In this document: one piece after another, positions 1-7,032 of the stretch | Layout of the letters: the number at the start of each line of letters is the position of its first letter | Numbering within the stretch: position 1 is the stretch's first letter | Assembly (NCBI GenBank): GCA_964455285.1 | Contig: CAYVVG010000035.1 | Coordinates: 1-38,224 of the forward strand | Direction: 5' to 3' | DNA: 38,224 nt | Source: CAIVAT01 sp964455285 | GTDB lineage: Bacteria; Bacteroidota; Bacteroidia; Bacteroidales; FEN-979 | Made by a program: the position numbers and the translations under genes | Notes under the pieces: generated by a model | What the model saw: the letters and a program-made list of their open reading frames with translations, nothing else | The model's database searches: none | Told to the model about the DNA's origin: nothing

Positions 1-117
1 TGGTAGGGAGGGGCTAGGGGTGGGTAGATTGACTTTTCGGAGTGGACTCAACAATAGAAATCAGATCGGAAATCAGATCGGAAGTCAGAAATCGTTCATC
101 GATTATTCGAGTAATCA
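1..117 (+). repeat. Left copy of a dispersed repeat, inverted relative to the right end
   Basis: Bases 7-50 match the reverse complement of 38181-38224 over 44 of 44 positions. Bases 89-117 match the reverse complement of 38102-38130 over 28 of 29. The middle differs: here it holds a 12-bp unit, AAATCAGATCGG, repeated about 2.5 times (58-88), whereas the right copy has unrelated sequence of a different length. The inner edge contains a near-palindrome, GATTATTCGAGTAATC. Conserved ends, a variable middle and the position at both window ends suggest a multi-copy MITE-like or REP-like element that broke the assembly. No transposase is visible within the window. Confidence 0.8.
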
Positions 118-118
118 A

Positions 119-298
119 ATAGAGCATCGGTACCATACCACCTTCGACCTCATCGAGGCGATCGGGCGGTGCACTTTCCCCGAACGGGCCATGCTGACGA
201 TCCATCCCCAGCGGTGGACGGATAACTTCTTCGGCTGGACTGCCGAACTGGTGATGCAGCGGCTGAAGAACGGGGTGAAGGGGGTGGTGGCAAAATGA
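119..298 (+). pseudogene. C-terminal fragment of a probable polysaccharide deacetylase-type protein
   Basis: The frame ending at 298 encodes about 60 residues. They contain HRYHTTFDLIEA and HPQRWTDN, followed by a segment of the form W-x-x-ELV-x-Q-x-x-KN. I associate this ending with deacetylase-type proteins in Bacteroidota O-antigen and capsule loci, but this is from memory and not from a search. Everything upstream, including the catalytic domain, is absent because the dispersed repeat begins at the 5' side of base 117. The frame stays open through the repeat, so a fusion cannot be excluded. It is either a gene cut by insertion of the repeat or an assembly join. The sugar-transfer genes that follow fit a polysaccharide role. 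Confidence 0.5.
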
Positions 299-318
299 GG
301 GGGAACTATTGATTTATT

Positions 319-366
319 GATGATTGAAGATTGAGGGATTGCAGATTGAAGATTGAAGATTGAGCA
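319..366. repeat. Degenerate 7-bp tandem repeat (GATTGAA)
   Basis: The 104 bases between the deacetylase fragment and the next gene are mostly imperfect GATTGAA/GATTGAG units, with no coding potential and no clear promoter. It is one of several 7-8 bp period repeats in this window, each with a different unit. Confidence 0.75.
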
Positions 367-402
367 ATAGATGGTCAATTAGTCAACATATCACCCCCGA
401 CA

Positions 403-1698
403 ATGCCTTTTCATCACCCGATACCCTTCGTCCGCTCGTCCGCTCGTCCGCTGGTCCGCCTGTCCGCTCGTCCGCTCGTCCGCTTGTGTTCATTCCTGAT
501 GCTCCTCGTCCTGCCCGCCGGGGTGCGGCCGCAGGGAACGGATCGGGCGGAGGCGGTTACGGAAAGGCTGGCGCTGGCGGGTTTTGAGAACATCCGGAGC
601 GCGCTGCGGAACGACACGCTGTACGTCGGGCTGGAGAACCGTGTGTGGCGATCGCAGGCGCGCGGGGCCGCGGAGGCGCTTCGCGCGATCGCGCCGGCCG
701 CCGGCGAGGCAACGGTGATCGCCCTGACGCTTCTGCACCACGATATCCCGGTGACCTCGCTGGTTGTGCCGCGCCGGCAGTTGGACGACTTCCTGGCCGG
801 GCGTACCGGAGCGGACGAATTTACCGGCAGTGTAAAAGCCGGGTACGACTCCCGTGCCTATCGCGCCGTGCTGGCCGCCCTGCCTCGGGAGAGGAGCTCG
901 CCGGGCAAGCTGGACGCAACCTTGGGTCCCTCCCTCCGGATGCGCTTCGGCAATTTCGACCGTCCCCTGGAGGCGGGGTTCTGCCTCGCGCCGGCCATCC
1001 AGGTCATGCTGCGTCGCGGGATGACGCTGACCGCCGGGGTGCTGATCCCGCTGTACACCAACCTTCTCGACGACGAAGAGGGATATGCGGTACGGCCCGG
1101 ACAGGTGACGCTGAACCAGACTTTCCGGTTGCCATACGATCTCTTCGTTTCGGCATCGGCCGGCTGTTTCACCCAAAACCGCTACGGTTTCGACGGCGAG
1201 GCGCGCAAATTCCTCGTACACGGCCGTATAACCATCGGCGGCCGACTGGGCTATACGGGTCGCCTCCGCGTCATCGACGGCTCGATCCGGTACACACTCC
1301 CCGACCGGTTCACCTGGTTTGCCGATGCCTCGTGGCGCTGGGACCGGTACGACCTCCTGATCAAAGCAGGCTACGGCGGGTTCATTGCCGGCGACCGGGG
1401 CTGGCGCGCCGACGTGTCGCGACAGTTCGGCGAGATCACCGCCGGCTTCTATGCCCAACGCACCGGCGGGATGTGGAACGGCGGATTCAGCTTCATCGTC
1501 CCTCTCCCGCCCCGTCACTACGGCACAAAGGGATGGGTGCGGGTGCGGCCGGTGTCGCAGGTCGGCTGGGAATACCGCGCCCGCGGGCTGCCTGAGACGG
1601 GAAGGAGCTATTCGACCGGGAACGGTATGGGTGACTGGATGCCGGGGATGGATCCGGCATGGATCAGAAACCGTATAGGGAGAGAAATTAGTTTTTGA
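403..1698 (+). CDS. YjbH-like outer membrane protein, C-terminal half (exopolysaccharide export-associated)
   Basis: The 431-residue protein has a hydrophobic signal-like stretch (about residues 28-45) and a segment resembling the middle of YjbH/GfcD proteins: GFENIR, then LYVGLENRVWRSQARG (about 60-85). The rest is rich in alternating aromatic residues, as in a beta-barrel, and ends with motifs like GGFSFIVPLPP (about 363-373). YjbH family proteins are outer membrane proteins tied to exopolysaccharide production and are usually one chain of about 700 residues. Here the N-terminal half seems to be a separate gene at 3073. The start is uncertain: ATG 403 is followed at once by seven 8-bp repeats that encode an Arg/Leu/Ala-rich leader. 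The next ATG, at 499, would leave almost no signal peptide. Confidence 0.65.
   Translation: MPFHHPIPFVRSSARPLVRLSARPLVRLCSFLMLLVLPAGVRPQGTDRAEAVTERLALAGFENIRSALRNDTLYVGLENRVWRSQARGAAEALRAIAPAAGEATVIALTLLHHDIPVTSLVVPRRQLDDFLAGRTGADEFTGSVKAGYDSRAYRAVLAALPRERSSPGKLDATLGPSLRMRFGNFDRPLEAGFCLAPAIQVMLRRGMTLTAGVLIPLYTNLLDDEEGYAVRPGQVTLNQTFRLPYDLFVSASAGCFTQNRYGFDGEARKFLVHGRITIGGRLGYTGRLRVIDGSIRYTLPDRFTWFADASWRWDRYDLLIKAGYGGFIAGDRGWRADVSRQFGEITAGFYAQRTGGMWNGGFSFIVPLPPRHYGTKGWVRVRPVSQVGWEYRARGLPETGRSYSTGNGMGDWMPGMDPAWIRNRIGREISF
430..485 (+). repeat. 8-bp tandem repeat GTCCGCTC, seven units, inside the coding start
   Basis: Seven consecutive octamers occupy 430-485: four exact GTCCGCTC and three with one or two changes (GTCCGCTG, GTCCGCCT, GTCCGCTT). 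They lie 9 codons after ATG 403. Eight is not a multiple of three, so gain or loss of one unit would shift the frame of the YjbH-like gene. That makes it a plausible phase-variation tract, although the mixed units would make slippage rarer than in a pure tract. Confidence 0.85.
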
Positions 1699-1757
1699 TT
1701 GTTCGCCTGTTCTCCAAAAAATTTCCGGCATACAGTATCATTTCCTTAAAAAAGTTT

Positions 1758-1765
1758 TATCTTTG
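1758..1765 (+). promoter_or_regulatory. Bacteroidota -7 box TATCTTTG upstream of the lipoprotein gene
   Basis: TATCTTTG is an exact match to the phylum-specific TAnnTTTG box. I found no good TTTG at the -33 position. Transcription would begin near 1770, giving a leader of about 57 bases that contains the hairpin at 1774-1804. Confidence 0.55.
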
Positions 1766-1773
1766 AAAGTTCC

Positions 1774-1804
1774 TATCACGGGGCGACAGACAAACCCTGT
1801 GATA
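1774..1804 (+). promoter_or_regulatory. Hairpin in the 5' leader of the lipoprotein gene
   Basis: TATCACGGGG pairs with CCCTGTGATA over 10 positions, including one G-T wobble, around an 11-base loop. It lies between the inferred transcription start and ATG 1828. It has no T-run, so it is not a typical terminator. It could stabilise the message or gate translation. Confidence 0.5.
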
Positions 1805-1827
1805 CTTAATTATTTAAAGGCACAACT

Positions 1828-3033
1828 ATGAAAACGAGATTCCGGTCCGCCGCCATTCTGCTGGTGCTGCCCCTCTTTATGATCCTCTTGCTGCAGGGAT
1901 GTAAAAAAGATTCGGATACCACGACTCCTTCCCTTCAAACCGGTGACCTGATGCTGAAAGGCAGCGTCATCGACGCATCCACCAATTCCGGCATGGGTGC
2001 TCTGGTGTTTATCGCCGGACAAACCATTACCGCCGGCAACAGCGGGATTTACGAGATCAACTGCAAACTGCTGGGCGCCGGCACCCATGATGTGCTCGTG
2101 GCCACCAACGAATACAGTTTCGGAACCGCCATCGCCACCGTGCAAAGCGATGCCGCCCTGGTCAGGACCGTTCGGCTGACCCCGGTTACCAACGCCGCCA
2201 ACATACCTGCTTCGGGAGGCACGATCACGATGGCCGATCCCGAAAGCCTTCTTCCGGAAGGCACGGCGATCATGACCGTAGCCCCGGGCACCTTCAACGG
2301 CAGTACCGTCATGGCTTTCACCCGTTACACCGGCGCCGACGTTCCCGGGTATGCCCCGGCCGGGATGCTGAATCTCTGCACCTTCCGGATCGACGCCGTG
2401 GCCGTAGTCCCCGGCAAACCCCTCACCGTCACGCTTCCGCTTCCGGTTTCCGCCGCCTCCGCCGTCAACCTGGCCCTGCTGAAGTTCGACCCCGCTTCGA
2501 TCGGCTGGACGGTCGTCAGCGGCGTTACCCCCACCATGAACGTCGCCGCCAACACCGCCACGGTGCAGGTGGACGCCTTCGGTTACTATTCGCTCGGCCT
2601 TCCGGGCAGTTTTTCCGAAACGGCCGGCACCGCCACCACCCCGGTCACGGTTGACCTCGACAGGGGCCAATCGCTCATCGCTCTCTCATTTAACGCCACC
2701 ACGCAGTTCACGGGCAGCATCCCCTACTCGGTTTCAACCACCTGGCTGAAGAACCTGGTATCGCAGAATACGAAACTCTACGGGGAGCGGATCTCTTTCG
2801 ATCTCGCCAACGAACTTAACCTCAACTATATCGGATACAAACCCGATTCGGTGGTCACCTCCAGATCGGCCGGCTATTACCGCTGGATGCCGCGGGTGAC
2901 CTACACCGACCGCACGATGCCCTTCACCCTCGCCATCGACGGCGCCGTCGTGACCGGCACCATCGGCAAAAGGGCCTTTGTCCCGTCGAGCGCCTACCAG
3001 TTCGTCCATGACCAGGGAGGCGGAGGGAAATAA
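1828..3033 (+). CDS. Large surface or periplasmic lipoprotein with a carboxypeptidase-regulatory-like domain
   Basis: The 401-residue protein starts with a lipoprotein signal peptide: MKTRF, a hydrophobic stretch, then LLQGC with the lipidated cysteine at residue 25, followed by KKDSD. An acidic or basic linker after the Cys is common in Bacteroidota lipoproteins. Residues about 40-115 (GSVIDASTNSGMGALVFIAG and following) resemble the carboxypeptidase regulatory-like or CarboxypepD_reg sandwich fold. The remainder is Thr/Ala/Val-rich beta structure without a recognisable enzyme motif. It sits between the two YjbH-like halves and has its own -7 box and leader hairpin. In the E. coli yjb/gfc operons a lipoprotein accompanies YjbH, but this protein does not look like YjbF/GfcB, so the parallel is only positional. 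Exact function unknown. Confidence 0.7.
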   Translation: MKTRFRSAAILLVLPLFMILLLQGCKKDSDTTTPSLQTGDLMLKGSVIDASTNSGMGALVFIAGQTITAGNSGIYEINCKLLGAGTHDVLVATNEYSFGTAIATVQSDAALVRTVRLTPVTNAANIPASGGTITMADPESLLPEGTAIMTVAPGTFNGSTVMAFTRYTGADVPGYAPAGMLNLCTFRIDAVAVVPGKPLTVTLPLPVSAASAVNLALLKFDPASIGWTVVSGVTPTMNVAANTATVQVDAFGYYSLGLPGSFSETAGTATTPVTVDLDRGQSLIALSFNATTQFTGSIPYSVSTTWLKNLVSQNTKLYGERISFDLANELNLNYIGYKPDSVVTSRSAGYYRWMPRVTYTDRTMPFTLAIDGAVVTGTIGKRAFVPSSAYQFVHDQGGGGK

Positions 3034-3072
3034 TGTGCTAATGTGCTAATGTGCTGATGTGCTGATGTGCTG
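3033..3072 (+). repeat. 8-bp tandem repeat ATGTGCTA/ATGTGCTG, five units, abutting a start codon
   Basis: Two ATGTGCTA and three ATGTGCTG units run from the last base of the lipoprotein stop codon to the base before ATG 3073. The start codon of the next gene is the beginning of what would be a sixth unit. Every unit contains an ATG, so changes in copy number would alter spacing and the set of possible starts. Confidence 0.85.
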
Positions 3073-3837
3073 ATGAATAACTATTTGATCGTACATCGTA
3101 GATCGTACATCGTACATTACCCTGTTTCCCTGTTACTCTGTTACCTCCTCACTTTTTTCCAGCCCTTAACTGCTGTTTCGCAATCCGTATCCGGCGTGCC
3201 GGGTTATATCCGCGTTCCGTCGGCCGTTTTTTGCCGCGACGGTTCGCTCGTGGCGGGCGTGTCGTTCCTGCCTCGCCGGCACCTCGCCTATTCGAAATAC
3301 CGCTCCGATGCCCTCGCGGTGTTTGCCAGCCTCACTTTTCTTGAATTCATCGAAGTCGACCTGCGGGTGACCCGCCAGCTCGACGTGCCCAAAGGGGCTC
3401 ACCATGTGGTCGACCGCGTCCCCACCGTCCGTTTCCGGATCCTGAAAGAGAAAAAGTACCTTCCGGCCGTGGCGGCGGGGTTTCACGACATCGTGACCTC
3501 CTTCGAAAGCGGGGAGGCCCGTCATTTCGGCGCTTCCTACCTGGTGGCGACCAAGAATTTCCGGCTGGCCGAAGGAGGGGTGACGGTCGGAGCCACCGCC
3601 GGGTGGGGAGCGAGCCATTTTTTATGGAGGAACGATGAGTTCAACGGTTTTTTCGGGGGAGTGTCGGTCGGCAGCGAACGCCTGCCCTGGCTGAAGGTGA
3701 TGGCCGATCACGACGGAAAGTTTTTCAGCGCCGGCTTGTGCGCCACGCTCTTTCACCGGCTCACCCTGACAGCCGCCACGATGAACTTCGACTCTTTTAC
3801 GGGTACCCTGGGATACCGTCTCGACCTGTTGCGATGA
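3073..3837 (+). CDS. YjbH-like outer membrane protein, N-terminal half
   Basis: The 254-residue protein has a signal peptide (cleavage probably after TAVSQS, about residues 38-43) followed by GVPGYIRVPSA. Further on come RFRILKEKKYLPAVAAGFHD and a segment of the form HFGASYLVATKNF. This order (a G-x-x-G-x-x-x-x-P-S-A start, then chains like vRf-LkE-YlPavAxGxxDi, then a self-described barrel) is that of the N-terminal part of YjbH family outer membrane proteins. Family members carry both this part and the part found in the gene at 403 in one chain. The first 24 codons are written in tandem repeats (see 3087-3143). ATG 3073 is preferred over GTG 3067 because both precede the same leader. It overlaps the next gene by 4 bp (ATGA), implying translational coupling with the sugar transferase. 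Confidence 0.65.
   Translation: MNNYLIVHRRSYIVHYPVSLLLCYLLTFFQPLTAVSQSVSGVPGYIRVPSAVFCRDGSLVAGVSFLPRRHLAYSKYRSDALAVFASLTFLEFIEVDLRVTRQLDVPKGAHHVVDRVPTVRFRILKEKKYLPAVAAGFHDIVTSFESGEARHFGASYLVATKNFRLAEGGVTVGATAGWGASHFLWRNDEFNGFFGGVSVGSERLPWLKVMADHDGKFFSAGLCATLFHRLTLTAATMNFDSFTGTLGYRLDLLR
3087..3143 (+). repeat. Heptamer and octamer tandem repeats encoding the signal peptide region
   Basis: Four 7-bp units alternating GATCGTA and CATCGTA occupy 3087-3114. Three 8-bp units, CCCTGTTT, CCCTGTTA and CTCTGTTA, occupy 3120-3143. Both lie inside the coding frame of the YjbH N-half gene and encode its positively charged n-region and the start of its hydrophobic core. Neither unit is a multiple of three, so a copy-number change would shift the frame. 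Confidence 0.75.
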
Positions 3838-5372
3838 GCCGCCTGCACAGGACCCGGATCTTCTTCGCCCTGGCCGACCTTGTCCTGGTCTTCACCGGGA
3901 TCGTGGTCACCGCCTGGATCCACGACGGTCGACACCTGATCGCCCGCTGGGAGAACCACCTGTTTGCCTATATCGCCTTCCCCGTGCTTTGGATGACCCT
4001 CTCTGCCGTCACACGGAAATTCCGGGCGGGAGAGGGAAAAAGCCGGACAGAGGTGATGCTGTCGGTGCTGTACTCCAACTTCCTGATCCTGTCGGTCACG
4101 ACGATCATCATGGTATTTTTCCGCCAGACCTATTTCTCCCGCTTCATCCTGTTCGGCACCGTAGCGGGCATCACCCTGTTCGAGCTGGCATTCGCCTCCT
4201 TTTACCTGGCGATCAAAAAGTCGGTCTTCATCAAGGACTGGATCGGACTCGAGATCCCCCGGGAACTCGCTCAGGGGCCGGTCCCGCCGAAATTTCCCGG
4301 CATTCATGCCGCTCCGCAGCAATACGGACCGCTCCGGGAGGCGATCACGGAAGAGGCGGGACGGGATGCCTCCGAATGGATTGAAAAGGCACTCGACATC
4401 ACCGATCCAGGAACGCTCATCATCTCGACCGATACGCGGTTCAACATTCTTCATCTTCCGTCGGAGCACTACGCCTCGCTGGTCAACCTTCACCGGGTCA
4501 ACGACCTCCGGCGGATCAACAAGTTCTTCGAGACGGTGAATGCCGTGCTTCCCGTCAACGGTCTTTTTATCGGTTGCGGCGAGACGAATGAGCTGCGGAA
4601 GCACCGCATCCTCCGGAAGTATCTGCCCCCGTTCAATTACGCGATCTACCTGGCCGATTTCATCCTCCATCGGGTCCTCCCCAAGCTGACCCTGACCAAG
4701 AAGCTCTACTTTCTGCTCACCGGGGGCAAGAAACGTGCGATCTCCCGTACCGAAATGCTGGGACGGCTCTATTCATGCGGTTTTTCGGTACTGGAGGAGT
4801 TTACCGCGTCCCATTACCTTTACTGGAAGGCCCGGAAGGTCAGGGAGCCCTATTACGACAACGACCCCACCTACGGGCTGTTCATCCACCTGCGCCGGAT
4901 CGGCAGGAACGGCCGGGAGTTCAACGTGTACAAGCTCCGCACCATGCATGCCTATGCCGAGTACCTGCAGGGATACGTGTACGAGCATCACCAGCTCGAC
5001 GAGGGAGGTAAATTCCGCAACGATTTCCGGATCACGCCGTCGGGACGGATCTTCCGGAAATTCTGGCTCGACGAGCTTCCCATGATCCTGAATGTGCTGA
5101 AGGGCGACATGAAGATCGTGGGGGTACGGCCCCTGAGCCGGCATTATTTCGACCTTTACTCGCCCGAGCTGCGCGAGCGGCGGATCCGCACCCGGCCCGG
5201 CCTCATCCCCCCTTTTTACGCCCAGCATCCCACGCCGCGCACCCTCGAAGAGGTGCAGCAGAACGAGATGGCCTACCTCGAGGCCTGGGAACGGCATCCC
5301 TTCCGGACCGATGTCGTCACCTTCTTCAGGGCACTTCACAACATATTCTGGAAACGGGCGAGGAGCAAATGA
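3834..5372 (+). CDS. Undecaprenyl-phosphate sugar phosphotransferase (exopolysaccharide initiating enzyme)
   Basis: The 512-residue protein starts at the ATG that overlaps the upstream stop. Four membrane segments lie within about residues 5-130 (for example LADLVLVFTGIVVTAWI). A poorly conserved middle region follows, then a C-terminal bacterial sugar transferase domain (about 350-512). That domain shows FNVYKLRTMHA, an acidic stretch, ITPSGRIFRKFWLDELP and GDMKIVGVRPLSRHYFD, which are the hallmark blocks of the WcaJ/RfbP/WbaP group (PF02397). These enzymes move a sugar-1-phosphate from a nucleotide sugar to undecaprenyl phosphate at the inner membrane, the first step of repeat-unit synthesis. 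The domain usually begins with a conserved K/R-x-x-D-x-x-x-S segment and an amphipathic helix; here the equivalent near residue 345 is divergent. Pairing with YjbH-like proteins supports an exopolysaccharide locus. The next gene converges with a 7-bp gap. Confidence 0.85.
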   Translation: MSRLHRTRIFFALADLVLVFTGIVVTAWIHDGRHLIARWENHLFAYIAFPVLWMTLSAVTRKFRAGEGKSRTEVMLSVLYSNFLILSVTTIIMVFFRQTYFSRFILFGTVAGITLFELAFASFYLAIKKSVFIKDWIGLEIPRELAQGPVPPKFPGIHAAPQQYGPLREAITEEAGRDASEWIEKALDITDPGTLIISTDTRFNILHLPSEHYASLVNLHRVNDLRRINKFFETVNAVLPVNGLFIGCGETNELRKHRILRKYLPPFNYAIYLADFILHRVLPKLTLTKKLYFLLTGGKKRAISRTEMLGRLYSCGFSVLEEFTASHYLYWKARKVREPYYDNDPTYGLFIHLRRIGRNGREFNVYKLRTMHAYAEYLQGYVYEHHQLDEGGKFRNDFRITPSGRIFRKFWLDELPMILNVLKGDMKIVGVRPLSRHYFDLYSPELRERRIRTRPGLIPPFYAQHPTPRTLEEVQQNEMAYLEAWERHPFRTDVVTFFRALHNIFWKRARSK

Positions 5373-5379
5373 CGGCGGG

Positions 5380-6126
5380 TCAGAGCCTCTTCGCCGCCGC
5401 GTGAAAGGCGTATCCCGCGAAACAGGCCGCGCTCCTGCACAGGGAGAGATGCTCCACCCGGCGGTACACGTTCCACACATCGCGGGCGGCTTTCCATTTA
5501 TTGGCGCTGTTTGAAGTCCCCACCAGCCGGTAGGAGGCCAGCACCTCACCGATGCCGTAGGCTTCGAATCCCCGTTTCATCAGTTCGAGCCACAGGGCCA
5601 TGTCGTGACTCGAGCGCAGCAGGGGCATCCGGAGAGGACCGGTGAGGCGGCGGTCGATCATCACAGTGAGGCAGCCGATGGCGGTGTTGCGCAGGTAACG
5701 CCGGTAATCCATCCGCTGTGGCGCCCGGATGACCTTTCCCACGGGGTGACCGCCGGTATCCATCACTTCATACGAGGTAAAGGAAAAAGCCCACCCGTTC
5801 CGTTCCATCGCTTCGAGTTGCCGCTCCAGCTTCTCGGGTTTCCAGGTATCGTCGCTGTCGAGGAACGCGATAAAATCGCCCGAGGCCACTTCCAGCGCGG
5901 CATTGCGGGCCGCTGCAGCGCCGCGGTTCCCCCCGGGGCGTATCAGCCTGATCCGGGGATCCCCACCGGCTGCCGTCGCCACCACCGGTTCCGGGTGATC
6001 GGTCGAACCGTCGTCGGCGATGATCATCTCCCAGCCGGTGAAAGTCTGCCCCAACACCGACCGGATGGCGTCGGCGATATACGGAGTTCCGTTATACAGG
6101 GGGGTGATGATGCTGACTTTGGGCAT
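5380..6126 (-). CDS. Family 2 glycosyltransferase (GT-A fold)
   Basis: The 248-residue protein begins MPKVSIITPLYNG, the standard GT2 opening. It carries ADDGSTD for nucleotide binding, GAAAARNAALEVASGDFIAF leading into the LDSDD metal-binding motif (DxD) at about residue 88, and SSHDMALWLELMKRG, typical of the acceptor half. GT2 enzymes of this size move one sugar from a nucleotide sugar to a lipid-linked glycan on the cytoplasmic face. ATG 6126 is chosen over an in-frame start at 6156 because it begins exactly at the GT2 motif and avoids overlapping the upstream gene. It is co-transcribed with the glycosyltransferase at 6146 (19-bp gap). The donor and acceptor cannot be told from the sequence. 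Confidence 0.88.
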   Translation of the reverse strand: MPKVSIITPLYNGTPYIADAIRSVLGQTFTGWEMIIADDGSTDHPEPVVATAAGGDPRIRLIRPGGNRGAAAARNAALEVASGDFIAFLDSDDTWKPEKLERQLEAMERNGWAFSFTSYEVMDTGGHPVGKVIRAPQRMDYRRYLRNTAIGCLTVMIDRRLTGPLRMPLLRSSHDMALWLELMKRGFEAYGIGEVLASYRLVGTSNSANKWKAARDVWNVYRRVEHLSLCRSAACFAGYAFHAAAKRL

Positions 6127-6145
6127 GGCAGTCCGGTTCCGGGGT

Positions 6146-6982
6146 TCAGGGATCATCGTAATGACGAAGGAGGTACCGGTACGACCGGTGCATGAGCCGC
6201 ACCAGTTCAGGACTCTTGAACATGCCGGTGGTGCCGTGTTCGCGGTGGATCACCTGCAGCGAAGGGTCGAATCCGATGCGCAGGCCAAGCCGTAACGCCC
6301 TCTCTCCCAGCCAGATCTCTTCGCCGTAGAGAGGATTCGGGTAGTCGAGGGTGCCCCCTTTGTCGAAAAAGGAGCGGTGAAAGATCATGAACGAGCCGTG
6401 GATGCCGTACACCGGGATGATGGATCCCTCCGGCGAAGGACTTTTCCGCAACGGGGCGAGTATTTTCGATTTTCCGAAATACCATGCCAGGAACAGGTAG
6501 TGAAGCACCGGGTGGCTCGACAGGAATCCCAGCATCCTGAGTTTCGGCCGGGATATTCTTTTTCGCATCAGGGGGTTCTGGTGGTGTTTCAACCGGGAGG
6601 AGACGATCGCGGGGCCGATGAGGTCGAACCGGCTTCGTCCGGCAGTCAGGTATTCATCCCGGAAAAAGGAGCCGGGCAGGAGGATGTCGCTGTTGGATAC
6701 GACCAGGGCGGCGGGCAATTCCCGCCCTTCATGCAGCCAGGTCTTCAGTCCCAGGGCGGCGCCGGGAAGATAACCCGGGTTCCCGCCCGCTTCGATCACC
6801 CTGACCCCGGCAAAATCCTGTGTCAGTTGCCTGAGCCTGTCGGCATCCCGGCTCCCGTTGTTCACGATGAGCACGGCAGGGCCGTCGGTGCGATCGCTCC
6901 TTACCTGGTCCCTGACGAACGCGCATGTGTCGGCTTCGTTGAAGTAATTGACCAGGATGAGGAGGATGTCGGGGTTCGGCAT
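6146..6982 (-). CDS. Family 2 glycosyltransferase, rhamnosyltransferase-like
   Basis: The 278-residue protein starts MPNPDILLILVNYFNEADT, then VLIVNNGSRD (nucleotide binding), GGNPGYLPGAALG, and VVSNSDILL in place of the usual DxD. NSD at this position is common in the WcaA/rhamnosyl branch of GT2. Later blocks include YGIHGSFMIFHRSFF and LYGEEIWLGERA, the latter supplying the probable catalytic acid region. It probably adds one residue during assembly of a surface polysaccharide. A longer frame reaches back to 7204 but begins with a TTG and low-complexity sequence that crosses the promoter, so ATG 6982 is preferred. The -7 box lies only 5 bases before this ATG, implying a leaderless message. 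Confidence 0.85.
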   Translation of the reverse strand: MPNPDILLILVNYFNEADTCAFVRDQVRSDRTDGPAVLIVNNGSRDADRLRQLTQDFAGVRVIEAGGNPGYLPGAALGLKTWLHEGRELPAALVVSNSDILLPGSFFRDEYLTAGRSRFDLIGPAIVSSRLKHHQNPLMRKRISRPKLRMLGFLSSHPVLHYLFLAWYFGKSKILAPLRKSPSPEGSIIPVYGIHGSFMIFHRSFFDKGGTLDYPNPLYGEEIWLGERALRLGLRIGFDPSLQVIHREHGTTGMFKSPELVRLMHRSYRYLLRHYDDP

Positions 6983-6987
6983 ACCCG

Positions 6988-7019
6988 CAAAAGTATTATT
7001 TTTATCCGTCGTTTTCAAA
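6988..7019 (-). promoter_or_regulatory. Promoter for the glycosyltransferase pair
   Basis: Read on the minus strand there is TTTG (7019-7016), a 20-base spacer and TACTTTTG (6995-6988). These are exact matches to the -33 and -7 boxes of Bacteroidota. The start codon at 6982 follows after 5 bases, so transcription should begin at or next to the A of the ATG. Confidence 0.75.
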
Positions 7020-7032
7020 CTGTTTCGGAGGT

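Noticed and set aside
490..1731. Long minus-strand open frame opposite the YjbH C-half gene
   Set aside because: Composition is Arg/Gly/Pro/Ala-rich without motifs; the plus strand has the signal peptide and barrel pattern.
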